Shown one piece after another: positions 1 to 12,438 of a stretch of DNA of 64,000 bases. Each line of letters starts with the position of its first letter. The first letter of the stretch is position 1. The notes under the pieces were generated by a model. It was not told the DNA's origin and did not search any database. It saw only the letters and a program-made list of their open reading frames with translations. The translations under genes were made by a program, and so were the position numbers. The DNA comes from Owenia fusiformis (lineage: Eukaryota > Annelida > Polychaeta > Sabellida > Oweniidae), in assembly GCA_903813345.2 (NCBI GenBank), contig CAIIXF020000005.1, positions 24,123,375 to 24,187,374 of the forward strand, written 5' to 3'.

Positions 1-933
1 AATAAAGTGGATTCATAACTGAAGAAAATGAATACAGTATTGTTATTAGCTTCATTGTTACGCACGAGATTTCAGTAAAATTGGTTCACACATTCAAAAT
101 TGAGCAATTATTGTAAGATGGATGGACAGAAAATGGCTGAATCTAAGCTCCAATATTATCTAATAAAAAGTTATACACTGTATGTAAACTCATGTGATGA
201 TTTTCTTCGAACTTTGAACAAATGTCTTATACGGTAAAAGAGTGCATGTACATTTATAATTGACATGATTGAATATGGTATTAAAAGCTAAATATTAGTC
301 CCACCATCAAGCAACAAAAATTGATTTCTGTATTAGATTGAAACTTTGCAAGCCTCATTTGTTTTGAAATGAAGCAAAAAGCAAGTTAGAAGGCTGTTTT
401 CCAAGAATCAGAAGTAGAAGAACATGGTAGACTTCAATATATTGCCATATACCAACACGTTCATTTTCACAGGAAGCATACTCAGATAATTGTTCTCTTT
501 TGTATTAAGGCATGCCTAAATATGTATAATAGTACAGTATGTGAACTTCATCATACACAATAGAACTTCTAATAATATCTAGAATTTAACTAAAATTTGG
601 CAAAACCAGATGTAGCCTAACAAAAATCAATGGGTGTGATTCTTCTAAAAAGGTAAGTATCAAATCCATTTTGGCAAGTCAGTGAATTTTATTGAACAGT
701 CGGCATTACAATATTTGTGATAATCATGACCATCTCATTATCCTAAATGTATGGGCATGTGTTCATGAGAAATCAACAGAAATCGTCAGGTCGTGCTTAA
801 ATCTTCATAGATTGAAGTCCATTGGCTCAATAACTCTTAACAGTTTGGCCTTTAGTTCAGCAGGATATACACTGTACAGCAACTCATTACAGTCCTGCAC
901 TTTGTTGTGTGTACGTAACTTCAGTTCTTGAAA
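1..933. other. 3' flank of the PRDX3 gene, no coding region seen
   Basis: AT-rich sequence downstream of the PRDX3 stop codon (the gene runs on the minus strand). It should hold the 3' UTR. Short open frames here resemble no protein I know. A minus-strand AATAAA (plus-strand TTTATT at 688-693) lies about 240 bases past the stop and is a reasonable poly(A) signal. Nothing else is recognised. Confidence 0.6.
688..693 (-). terminator. Candidate poly(A) signal of PRDX3
   Basis: AATAAA on the minus strand, about 240 bases downstream of the PRDX3 stop codon. The motif is seen; its use is inferred from position only. Confidence 0.4.
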
Positions 934-3900
934 TCAGTTGACTTTATTAAAGTATTCTTGTGACAGCTTTGGATCAGGTTTTATAGTTGGCTTATCCTGA
1001 CTCCAATTTGCGGGACAAACTGAAAATACACAGTAACATAATATATTAGAGTATAGAAAAAGGCAAAACTAGCAAAGTATGAACATAACATATTGATCTT
1101 TAACATTTTTATTTATGAAATTACACAGCCATGTATAGGCATGGGCTTTCAACTAGCTAATTGAATAATTGAAAGCCAATGGTATAGGCGGGAACTTTCG
1201 AGTATAAATCGTAGAAACACTCAATTACATAGAATCATAGATTCAATTTTTTATCCGGAAATTCCAGATTTCTCCTATTTTTAGCAGTGACAGGTTGGTA
1301 GGTAAATTTATTTACACCAATTGAACATCTCCCATAATGAATGTTTTAAGCTAGCCGATGAGTGTTCACTTTAGAATGTCTTATATGTTGCCTTATCAGT
1401 CTGATCAGGACATGAGTGTATTGCCTCTCTTTTCAAGAATTATTCTTACCCATTTGTAATTGGGTATGAATTCATTTGCATATGTTCTGCCATTAGAAAA
1501 TACAATACATGTAATATCAATATGTGATAATGTATTCATGAACTGAAGACAAAGTATGATAATTAATGTTAACAATGGAGATATTAGACTTATCATGATG
1601 GAGCTTGCAATTAGGAGGACTATATTTACCCCTAGAAGACAAGGAAGACTTGCAGAAGACAAGACTTTTATGATGAAAAATTCAAATTGTCATTCTGAAA
1701 TTAGCATGTGCAACACTAACTATTTCTAGATTTCACACATTAAAATGCATCCTTAAAGTTAGCTTGACTTTTGCATCAATCACGATTTGCTACGAGCTTA
1801 TTATATTTTTTACAAAAATTGGTAGGCATTTTCAATTGGGCGGCAATATTGGGATATCCTACTCGAGCAGAAGTCATAAATGGACAGATGAATGGATGGA
1901 TGAAAGGCTTCTATAATCTCTATATCCTTCATGAACTATGTTTGGTGAAATAATCATTAATTACATGTTGAGTCACCATTTTACATGCTGATAGTTGAGC
2001 ATTGAGTCTTTGCCCCCCCCCCCCCCCCCCCATTTGATAATCTATCCCCCTACCCTAACAAAAAGTCTCAATGCAAGACTTGACTACTTTACCTTCTCCG
2101 TGCTCATCTGTGAACTTGAATGCAGAGATCAGCCTAAGGGCCTCATCAACAGACCGTCCCACTGGAAGGTCATTAATTGTCATCTGTCTAAGAACACCAT
2201 TGGGGTCTATTAGAAATGATCCTCTATAACAAAAGATGAAGCTTAGAATACATGTTCTTTATAAGTAGAAACATCCACTATGTAGTTTTCTGCAATCAAG
2301 TTAAATAATGAATTCTGCAAGTAGAACTAGTGAAGGGGAATTTCTACATGATTTCTCTATATAACATAAAATGTAATAATACATGTAATACTTTTGAAGC
2401 ATTATTAAATCTGAGAACATAATTGCATAAATAAATGCACATCAATTAATTGTGTGTAGTATTGAAAATGGTAGGCCTACATGTATGTTATGGCAAAAAA
2501 TGCTATGTTATGGACTTGGTAGCTTGGTATGTTTATCACTTTCTGAGATTTTGAATAAATTGACCAAGCATTTCTCAAATAAGAAAAAATTGAAGCCCAT
2601 TCATTGTATTTCTACATGAGCTTTATATCATTCAATATAAAAACACCATAAATACGGAGAGGGTGACCATTATAATGACAGACCGTTTGAGTTCATGAAC
2701 TCTTCACCATGATATGATCATGGTTCACTTGTCAGTTTTAAGATCATTGATTATCCTACACTTAGTGTATTAAATATATAATAACATCAAAAAATAAATT
2801 TGATATTTATTGGCAAAATGAATAACCGGAGGATATTGTGATGATATACTCCGGGTGGAGGATATCGTGACGATATACTCCGGAAAACCCAATATGCGGA
2901 GGATATTGTGAGGATAACTCCGCCAAATTGACTCTATTTGGCATGAAATTCATTTTGCAATGATATTATACATTTAGTACACTCCTTGTAAGTGTAGGAT
3001 AATAAGAACATCCTATGATTTTTTTCAGAATATCATTTTAATCTACTCGGTGATATTGATATATGCCCTCGTTCGCTTTGCTCTCTCGTGCAGATATCAA
3101 TATCACCTCGTAGATAAAAATGATATTCCTCAAAATCATAGGATATCCTATAAATATCTTGACTCCATTAAACTAACCTTAATGCTATTCCACTGCTCTC
3201 TAAAAGTACACCATAGTCTTTGGAGATGACTTTATTAAAGTCAGATAATAAAGGGTAATTTAAACCTCCCAGTCCTCCTTGCTAAAACACAAAAATTAAA
3301 GAATTAAGATTGGCCAATTAGAACAATTTTCGGGACTGTTTGCGCAATGTCACTGAAAGCCTATTAAATGTTTTAAAGTTGATAAACTAAGATGACATTT
3401 TTCAAAACATTCATCACAAGGCACTTACTTATTTCATTAAATAAGTTGATAGTCTGGTAATTTTAATTTCGTTTATTAGTATTCATTTTCACAGACTGTA
3501 GTTACTTTTATTTTAGACATTTCGAAAATGTCACTACCTGTAATTTGTTACAGGTGCCAACTGTTGTTCTCTCAATATGACTTCCTTGGTTCCATCAATA
3601 CATACCATATAACATGTATAAAGTGATTTGAAATGTTAAACAATGGCTGCATACCTTTCTGGACTGATTGATCCATGCCAAATGACTGAAATGTGAGTCG
3701 GTGGATACTCCTACTACTGCAGTATCAAGGTCCTGGAATTCCTTAATGCGATCACTGAATGCTATGATCTCTGTGGGACACACAAATGTACTGAAAAACA
3801 TTGATTTTTAAAATCGTTATGCTAACAGGTCATGCTTTTTGAAATATTGTTTTCTATAATAAAACGATTAACAAAAGTTTGGGCATACTACTACTAGGTT

Positions 3901-6900
3901 TCGTGTATGTTCTGTAAATGTCAAATGTTATTCAAATATGAATACGATGTACAGTATGCAACTATTCAACTGTATGCGAGGAGGAATATATGGAGAGGGA
4001 GTCAATAATGTAGCTTAAAATATGAAAAGCTGTACATGAACTTACAAATCCAATGGGTAGAAGAAAAGCAAAAGGTATTTTCCTTTGTAATCTGAAAGCT
4101 GAATATCTTTGAACTGGCCATCCACTACTGCTTTACCCTGGAAATCTGGTGCTACTTCTTGTACCTTTGCACTGGCCAACTTGCATGCTATAACAATAAA
4201 ATTCAGAATCATTAATCAGACAATCTCAAAACAAGAGGACTTGGGAAATTATGAAAACAAGTGAAAGCATGACATTTTTTGCATGAATTTAAGTTTTATA
4301 GCAGAATATATAGTGGGAGACTTCTGAAGATTCATCCATAAAAAAGAGTCTGTGTTAGCAACACCTTTCATACTAACATGCCTCTCTGAGCACATTTAGC
4401 CCATTTGTAGCAATATTTGCAGGTATGATAGAGAAAATTAAAGTACATGTTTTCTGATAAAGTCATCCAGTTTTTTCCATAGCTTTTAGTCGACTGATAA
4501 AGTTTGAACTTTGGATTGGTGAGACACTTGCCTTCAGCATGTTACAGTGTTGACCTCATTACCAACAAAAAATAATTAATTTCTCACTCTCCTCTGTCTG
4601 GTCCACTAAACAATTAGTAATAATTAGATCAGGCCAAGCCAATTAAAATAACAGTTCTTTATACTATTCAATTAAATGTACTTCAGATTTACTTGAGATA
4701 CTAAATCATAAAGATAATATTCATGGTTGAATCTGAAACATTAATTGACCTTCCATACATTATGGTCTCTAAATCCATAACATAAACATACATGTATGCT
4801 TCAAAGTTTCAACACTCATTAAAATCATAGTGCAAAACATCCAATGACATCCTCAAGGCCTTTACATGTACTTTTGCGACACTTGCCAAAATGAAATCCT
4901 GTGTTGGAAATGATTACCCAACCATTTATCCACAAGCTATTACATTATGGTGTATTATTTGAACAAATTAACTAATATATGCAACTATGGGCAAATTCAG
5001 ACCCATCCCATTTGTATCAAGTCATATAAAAGAGGGTATTTGGTCTTCAGTTTTTATTATCAGAGTTCAACTCGACTCAACAAAGCAATCAATGAACAAC
5101 ATGCTTGGTGCTGCCATCTTTATTGCAGGAATTGCCGCAGCTCTGGCAGAGGGATATGGATGTAAGTACATTTAACTACCTCCTATTAAGTAAATACATA
5201 TCTTTCGTGTAAATATGGGATGGGATGGCTTTAAATTCCGTTTTAAATTTCTGCAGCTCTTGACATTATAAATGAGACTAGAGTAACATAGCACATAAAT
5301 AAATTATGACATAACCTACAATGACCAGAAATTCTCGAATGTAATTTAGTCTGTTTTTGTTTCTACTCCAGCCCGATGCTTCGACTGCAACTATGCACCA
5401 TCAGGCTACAGCTACCACGTGAACTACTGGAAGCGTGTCTCCTCCAACGCTGGCTTTGAGGGATGTGCTCTGACAGACAAAGATGATGCCGAGAGCCTAG
5501 ACAAATGGCACTGCTCTTCCGGAACATGCTTCATCCGCAGAGACAAGAACGGACGTAAGTCTCCCTGACCCACAAATCTTTAAGTCTGACATTTTTGAGA
5601 AAATGTAAATGAACTGATGATTTCACAATTTTTTAATGTGTGGAAATGAATTTTGCTAATATTTTTGGTAGTATTATGTATGGTTTTATGAAATTCAAAA
5701 ATAGAGAGTTTTCAATCAATTATTCCAACCATTCATTCCAGTTGTATACCGTGGGTGTGCCAACCCAGAGAACCTCCCCCTTGGTGTATCTGCCTACAGA
5801 CAGTGTGCCTACCAGGGAGAGTCCTTCTACTATTTCTGCAAGGGAGATCTTTGCAATGCTGGACAGCTGGGACAAGAAGGAGTCTGTGGCTACAAACCTG
5901 CATACTACGGACACTACAGTGAGTTTAGAAAATAAAACTGAAACTTAACAATAGCAAGAAGTATAAGAAGTATACACAAGGATCAAAGGATTTAATATTT
6001 TAGGAAATATTTTTGGAATATAAAATGTTCAGAATAGAATTTAATTCATTTCAAAGACATGTGAACTTCTAAGTAGTGCAAAGAACTCAATCAATAGGCC
6101 CTAAATACTAAAAGTCCATTCTTCTGTGATTACAGTCAAACAATAGATATATAACTGACAAATGATTAACTGTCAAATAATTTCAGACCCCTGTGATGGA
6201 AAGTGTGCCTACAACCCAAGTGGTCTCTTTGCTGACCATTACAACCGCAATGGCTTCATCCAGTGTGGATGTGACAACAAGAATGGAGAGACATGTAGCT
6301 GCTGCAAGCCTTTCTACATGAGATGCCCATATGGTAAGTCTTTCAACTCTTTCAGGTTACTTATGTATGAAAAGGCTATCCGAGAGATTACTCCATATAC
6401 AGTTGTACCTGTATAAATTCCAAGAGGTAGTCTTTAGTCTGTTATTTGATATCTATGTATACAATGATAGCTCTATATACAACCAATCCTAGAATTTATC
6501 AACATTAATATGTTTGTTGTAGGTACCGCCTTTGATGATTCTACCAAGGTGTGCAGCAAGGCAGCCTATAATCCCCACTATGTACCAGCTCCATACCACC
6601 CTGCTCCACATGCTCATGTGCACCACGCTCCAGCTTATGGACATTATTAAATATGTCACAGAAATTAAGTGCACAATTTGAAGGAAAATAAAATATCAAG
6701 CTTTGATAATTGCATATAAAAACATGGCTATGTTATATCTTGAGTAAATTAACTGACTTCACAATATTAAAATCATAAATGTAACTTGTAAATGGCACTT
6801 CCACAGAGTAGCAGATCCCAACAAACATTTTTTTTATTCATGGATCTAGAATATTCTCTTTGGGATCCCTGTGAGTCTGCATATTTCAAAATTACATAAA

Positions 6901-9900
6901 TTGTACTCATAGAGACTACCTAGTGCAATTTAGAAATTGTTCCTAGAATTGTATTTTCTGCCTCACCCCAAGTGTATTTCCACATACGGTATTTATCTAC
7001 CATGTACATCTGTCATCAGGCCCGTAGCCAGGATTTGCCAAGGGGGGGTTCAGTTTTCAAACATTTCCAGGGGGGTTCACATTTGACAATTTTGGCCCAA
7101 ATATGGCTAAAATCACTTGAGAAGTGCTCAAAATGGTGAAAAACTGCATGATTTTGAAGGAATTTTTGGCCAGGGGCTACGGGCCTGTACATGTAGGGTC
7201 TAATTTTTAGATGTTTTTAATTTTAAGATCTCTAGCATAATTATAGCCCAAAACTATTCATCAAAGTAAATACAATTGGGTCAAGTTTATCATTAGTTCA
7301 TGAAACCAGAAACATTGTTTATTTCTAGCTAGTCGGTAATCATTAATTTGGACCATGGCCTTTCTTAAAATCCTATATTTGTTACAGTAGAGAGGCAAGT
7401 CTTAATTACCAAAGTCATCATCATCTACTAGTCGGCAACCATCTATTCCAAAGTCATTTGATGGTTTAAATTGAGACTATGTTATATGAGAATTCAGGGA
7501 AAATTATAGAGAATTTTGAAAGAATTACCTGTATATAGGTAGACTTGTCAGCATTTACAAATTGCACATGCTTGTCACACATTTATTGAAGAAATTGAAG
7601 TCACGCATAAACTTTTGCATGAAAGATAAATGTCATGTAAATCATACATTATTTTGGTTCATGTCAAGCAAAATAAACAAAAATACAATGAAGGTTTAGT
7701 GTTCAAATTGGAAGGTGTTCACATTTCAAGGATTTTTTAACATAGGATTCTCTGGGACAATGACTAGACAGGTGTTCGGATATACAGGTTTTACTGTATA
7801 CAAATGTCATTTGTGCATAATATGAATATATTTTTCCAAATATTATTGCATAATGGTCTCCTGATTTCTTATTCCGTCAACTGCCGATCGCCAACCACTG
7901 TCAAAAAATCGAGACTATAACAATAACAATATGTCACTTTTCACAGTTTGGGCCATAAATATAAGGTATGAGAAGTCAATTTTCTATCACCATTTCCAAA
8001 CCATGGTGGTTTGAAAGTCCACAATTTAAAATATTGTCTACTTTACTCATCCACAGGCCTCTTGAAATTCTCTTATTTTTAGAGGTGTCACAGATACCTG
8101 ATTTTGTTCCAACCTGTGGAATTTAGTCTATATCCAATAGACTAAATTAGGCCAAATAGAACTGGACGTTCAACTTAAGGTGCCAAACAAAAAGTGACAA
8201 AACCATGCTGGATTTTCAAATTTTTGAACCAAGATAACAGAGTTCTGTTTGGTTCTCCAGTCAGTATAACTAGTTCCACACATATCATTTACATGACCAG
8301 GAACACAATGGAAATGGTCAGAATGACCATAAACATGATGAAATAACCTTTTCAGCCCTCTGAAAATGTGACTGAAAAATAGTTAAGAGTAGGTGCTCAG
8401 GAAAGGTCACTGAACAGAATCTTTTGACTTTTCCAGAAAATGTGCCCAATATATTGCTCTAAATGATACAATTCTAAAAATTTGATATCATTCTTAGAAA
8501 AAGAAAAGAAATGAAAAAAAACTGAATTGAAAATCGATCTATTTTCCTTTTTACTACAGCCATTATTGTTTCAAACAATTTTTATAATTTCAAAGATTGT
8601 ATCATTTAGAGCAATATATTGGACACATTTTCTGAAAAAATCAAAAGATTCTGTTCATTGACCTTTCCTGAGAACCTACTTTTAGCTATTTCTCAGTCAC
8701 ATTTTCAGAGGGCTGAAAAGGTTATGTCATCATGTTTATGGTCATTCTGACCATTTCCATTGTGTTCCCGATCATGTAAATGATATGTGGGACTAGTTAA
8801 ATTGACTGGAGGTCCAAACAGAAATAACTCTGTTATCTTGGTTCAAAAAAATTTCAAAATCCAGCATGGTTTTGTCATTTTTTGTTTTGTCATTTCGTAT
8901 TAACTTCCATGGCACCTTAAGTAATCTAAATACATAAATCAAAATCTTTCAATAGTCTTTTGAAAGCTCATGACATGATATACCAGACCTGTCAACCTGG
9001 GAACACCTAAAATGAGTGACTTACAAATGTTGAATACCTTCCTTCAAATTGTGAACACCTTGGTCCAAATCTGTAGGTACAAGAAAATTGGTATCAAATG
9101 CATGACATTTATGCTATTCGCATGACAATCCGAACGAATTGCGTTAGTTTTTTGGCTTTTGACACAGATCCGGAGCCAGATCTAGCCCCTATTGGTAGTA
9201 GGCTATAAGAATAAATGGGAAGATGAGACACGAGCCACAAAAGTGCTACATCAAAAAATGACCACCCAAAAATATGACCCTCGTACTGACCTTTATTTTT
9301 TCCATCTGTCAGACATTGATTGATCAATAGTTACCCTGTAATCTCTTCTTTATGTATTAGTTTGAATGGTTGCATGATATCCATTATTGACGCTGTAATT
9401 CAACTTTTCCCGGGACATTTAAAGTGGGGGACAAAAATAAAACTCAACGTTCACAAGTTGTCACAATGAGCTAATTTCCAAGTTTCGTGTCTCAAACTCT
9501 CCCAAGCGGTAGAAAAATAATTCCCGTTCACTAAAGTAGCACAATAAATGAATCCAAAGCTTCATACCTGCAAATAATGGATAAATCCCTACCAAATCGA
9601 ATGAATGTTTTCATGAATCGCCATGTTTGTTATCCAAGGACGTTTGACTCCCAGAATGCAACATCAGTTACCGTATTTACTCATGACAGGTTTCAAAATG
9701 GCGAAACAGCATTTTGAAAGCTGGCACGTGTCATGTTGCATTCTGGGAGCCAATCCTCCGTTCCGGCGCAAGCGGGCGACAAAATCACCTCAACATTTGA
9801 AGAGTCGGCATAACATGTGAATATCCACTTGAACTTTTGAAGTTCTTATTTGTCATTAGGGACACAAATTCCACTATATTTGGACTTACTCAGACGGTGA

Positions 9901-10511
9901 AAATAGAGCACTAAATACACTGAGGTAAGAATTTATTATATGTGCGACAGCATGTAATTTTCATAGCTTTTGCAATTCTTTATGATCCCCACTGTATTTC
10001 AAATAAATTTTCCGAAGATCACGTGTCTTGTCCTTGAGTATATTTATTGAGCTTGGACACAGAGGAGCTTATCTGGCAGAGGTCCGTGGCTTTTGATGTT
10101 CTGAAATATTTTTGCATGATAGATAATGAGATAAGCAAGAACAAATGCGTATTTTCGTGACATATTCTCCGCACCAAAAAATGGGCGTGACTTCAATTAC
10201 TTCAGCAAATGCGTGACAAATACTCAAATTGCGGGACAGTTGACAGCCCTGGATATACTCACATGAGCTAAATGAAGAAGTAGTTTGCCTTTGACATTTG
10301 AATCGGCTTGTCAGACTCAGATTTTGAAAATTTACTCTTCTTTGACAGATGCTGACCTATAAAACAAATATTACATATCAAGATGAACGCATAACGTACA
10401 CCTTTTACATGCATACAAAATATGTCATCATAAACATGCACAGGGATTCTTACAAGACAATAATTGGTAAAATCTTACCAAATTTAAGAACGACCTTGAA
10501 ACAGCTGCCAT
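934..10511 (-). CDS. PRDX3: Mitochondrial typical 2-Cys peroxiredoxin (PRDX3)
   Basis: Thioredoxin-dependent peroxidase that reduces H2O2 in the mitochondrial matrix. Seven coding exons: 10511-10479, 10356-10263, 4187-4046, 3790-3655, 3281-3178, 2223-2093, 1019-934. All junctions are GT-AG and in frame, and they give exactly 241 aa (human PRDX3 has 256). Exons 1-2 encode a Ser/Thr/Arg-rich N terminus nearly free of acidic residues, as expected of a matrix presequence. The peroxidatic cysteine is in FVCPTE (C94) and the resolving cysteine in VCPANW (C215). GGLG (about 137-140) and a C-terminal YF (236-237) are present, the pair associated with sensitivity to over-oxidation in eukaryotic enzymes. 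The start is the first ATG of the presequence exon. Intron 2 (about 6 kb) contains a complete gene on the other strand. A MITE abuts the exon 2 donor site. PRDX1/2 is excluded by the presequence. Confidence 0.95.
2751..3002. mobile_element. MITE with 14-bp terminal inverted repeats
   Basis: Ends are TTATCCTACACTTA and its exact inverse. The interior (about 2824-2927) is made of an imperfect repeat built on GGAGGATATNGTGA and ACTCCG, alternating in both orientations. It lies in a PRDX3 intron (between exons 5 and 6). No coding capacity, so a non-autonomous DNA transposon is inferred. Confidence 0.6.
3010..3144. repeat. Foldback element, ATCCTATGATTTT family
   Basis: A 135-bp imperfect palindrome beginning ATCCTATGATTTT and ending with its inverse, with GATATTGATAT-type words in both arms and a short CG-containing centre. 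A diverged relative with the same ends and centre lies at 50271-50405. Confidence 0.6.
5025..5032 (+). promoter_or_regulatory. TATA box of the Ly6-like gene
   Basis: TATAAAAG lies 60 bases upstream of the ATG at 5092. This predicts transcription from about 5055 and a short 5' UTR. It is the best core promoter match in this intron. Confidence 0.6.
5092..6650 (+). CDS. Secreted Ly6/uPAR-like cysteine-rich protein, nested in a PRDX3 intron
   Basis: Five exons (5092-5161, 5372-5554, 5742-5918, 6187-6333, 6523-6650), all GT-AG and all phase 1, give 234 aa. Residues 1-20 form a signal peptide (hydrophobic Ala/Ile-rich core, ALA before the likely cleavage site). Exons 2-3 read as a three-finger (LU) domain: an early CxxC, spaced cysteines, and the closing FCKGDLCN (family signature C-x4-CN). 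Exon 4 has a second cysteine cluster with a faint likeness to chitin-binding modules; that similarity is weak. The last exon is rich in His, Pro, Ala and Tyr ([13 protein letters not shown] type), perhaps metal-binding or matrix-associated. No membrane segment is seen. A TATA box and a poly(A) signal flank the gene, so it looks like an independent unit transcribed against PRDX3. Ligand and function are unknown. Confidence 0.85.
6687..6692 (+). terminator. Poly(A) signal of the Ly6-like gene
   Basis: AATAAA, 36 bases past the TAA stop. Confidence 0.6.
7017..7187. mobile_element. MITE with CAGGCCCGTAGCC ends
   Basis: A 171-bp element whose ends, CAGGCCCGTAGCC and GGCTACGGGCCTG, are exact inverses. 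The interior is non-coding, with a G run near the left end. No convincing target duplication is visible. Confidence 0.7.
8174..8921. mobile_element. Long palindromic (foldback) element
   Basis: Two arms of about 340 bases, inverted and only slightly diverged, meet near 8540. The outer ends are CTTAAGGTGCC and its inverse. No open frame of note. It lies in PRDX3 intron 2, where the transcript could form a very long hairpin. Confidence 0.75.
8984..10251. mobile_element. MITE-like element, CAGRCCTGTCAAC family (long copy)
   Basis: Starts CAGACCTGTCAAC and ends with the near inverse GTTGACAGCCCTG. It is flanked by a 7-bp direct repeat GATATAC (8977-8983 and 10252-10258). Both ends match the shorter copy at 56510-57014, including 'ACCTTGGTCCAAATCTG' on the left and 'AAATTGCGGGACAGTTGAC' on the right. 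The 3' target duplication overlaps positions +5/+6 of the PRDX3 exon 2 donor site. It also contains a shorter inverted repeat (around 9649-9752, CCCAGAATGCAACAT type). Confidence 0.75.
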
Positions 10512-12438
10512 GTTGAACTTCTTCGATGGGCAACTGGATTGATATCCGCTATTGACGATGGGCTGAATGCGAGTATTTATTCGATCACACGTGATCAACA
10601 TTTTCTTAAAACAAAATTTTTCCAGGATAATCATTTCAAAATGAATAAAACATTCAAAATTCCAAGTGAGCAGTCGAATATCTTTAGCAATTTAAGTTGA
10701 ATCCAGGTCCCCATGGGAGTACCTGTCAATATTAATGACGTCATTTTACTACAGCGGCCATTTTTACACAATCTGATGGTGACGACCAATTTATCCATGC
10801 ATAAAATCAGAATTCCTCCGTAATTCAAGGGGCTATTGATGTTCTGGTCATTGCAAAGGTATGATTTAAACCTTGAGTCTATATTGCGTTAGCGTTTTAG
10901 GTCATTCATCGTTATGTGGTGTCAAAGTTGAACGATTAGAATTAAATTGAATTTATTCTTCACTGACTCAGTGTAGATCTACTAGGCTAGATTAGTCTAG
11001 CCTACTTTTTGCAAGGCCTGACTTCGTCGCTAACATGCTAAATATAAGAGTTAGCTGACGTTTGGGAGCCTGACCTTCTAAAGGTTAGAACCCGAATCTT
11101 AATGAAACCATATCACCTTTGTTGCGTCGATGATGATGCATAAACATAGCATTTGATAGAAATTAGTGTAAATGCTTTTCCGACTTTTTCATTTTTCATC
11201 AATGTTGACTTTCGGGAAGGCGTTGTAGTTATCACGAAATAACGCATTGACCTTTGAACTTTACTTTGTTGACGTGTCAACCAAGCATGTCTGGTGTAAA
11301 AATTAAAAGAATATTAAGCAATGTTCTACATCCGCCAAGCTAAGTGAAGTAGCCAATATAAAATTACCAATTTCGAGTGAAGTACGCAACGAACGAAACT
11401 GCGTGATCTACAGTCCCACTATTTGTCTGAACGAAATGCTACGTAGAAATATGAGCCGTCTGCTGTATTAGTCGATTAATAGAGTAAGACCTGTTCGTGA
11501 TGCTTTATAATTTAGACCAAAACATTGAAGAACATACGAACCTGTAAATCGTGAAAACAACGAACAAATATTCGGTTTTCATATATGTTCGGTAATTTTT
11601 CGTATTGAAACTTCCGGAACTTACAAGGAAATCATTCATTTTCTCGGTCCATGATTTACCTCTTGGATGTTGTGGCAAATGCTCCATGGTTGACGGAACA
11701 AAGGTGATATGGTTTCATTAAGATTCGGGTTCTAACCTTTAGAAGGTAAGTCAGACTCCCAAAACGTCAGCTAACTCTTATATTTAGCATGTTAGCGACG
11801 AAGTGAGGCCTTGCAAAAAGTAGTAAACTGTTCACAGTTCAAGCCTACTCATAGGCAAGAACAAATCTAGATATTCTTTAGACTTTGGTGGTTTGTACTA
11901 ATCAGCTAATAATAACAAGCATCGGAAGAGACCAAAATGAAAATCAACCCCCTCACTCCGTGTGTGGAAAAAGAGCTGGAGCCTGGCCTATCGAAAATTT
12001 CACCTCGGATTTCTTGTATCTCACCTCCGACTTCATATCCCATAATCGTCTCCAAATTTTACAGATAATCTAGATAAATATCTTAATGATGAATGAGATC
12101 ACATGTGAATAAATATGCTAGACTAATTGCATGCTGGTGACGACGTGATGCTGTGCCTTTTTAATCTTAACCCATGGTATTAGTTAAAGAATCATAGAAA
12201 TCCTTAGAGACTTCAGTCATACCGTGCATCTATTCCTTTAGCGATTTATTCAAACTTTCTTGCAAAAATTTAAATCTTGCAGATGTATTGAATTTTCTCG
12301 CAGAAATCAGCTATTTCCCCCACCATTTATTTTTCTGATTACCACCCGTGCATATAGAAAGTATGTCATATCATATTACTTTTTATTCATATTTGAAAAA
12401 AATGATGCACTCTTTCTGAATAGTTCTTTAATTTCCAG
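10512..12438. promoter_or_regulatory. Divergent intergenic region between PRDX3 and WHRN
   Basis: PRDX3 starts leftward at 10511 and the first WHRN coding exon starts at 12439. That exon is preceded by an acceptor (TTTCCAG) immediately before the ATG, so at least one non-coding WHRN exon must lie upstream in this region or be missed. Its position cannot be fixed. The region also holds the inverted-repeat element at 11002-11823. A shared or bidirectional promoter is possible but not shown. Confidence 0.4.
11002..11823. mobile_element. Non-autonomous element with about 115-bp inverted ends
   Basis: The left end (CTACTTTTTGCAAGGCCT...) and right end are inverted copies for about 115 bases, with only a few differences. 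The roughly 590 bases between them encode nothing recognisable. No clear target duplication. Confidence 0.7.

Noticed and set aside
692-931. 79-aa plus-strand open frame downstream of PRDX3
   Set aside because: Overlaps the PRDX3 3' UTR, no motif, no splice or promoter context.
2012-2031. Poly-C/poly-G runs (also near 42918, 43000, 45530, 56706) as functional quadruplexes
   Set aside because: Simple homopolymers in non-coding DNA with lengths prone to sequencing error. No context supports a role.
10428-10634. Longer N terminus for PRDX3 starting upstream of 10511
   Set aside because: The frame through 10634 also runs past the exon 1 donor. The ATG at 10511 begins a typical presequence and the extension adds nothing family-like.
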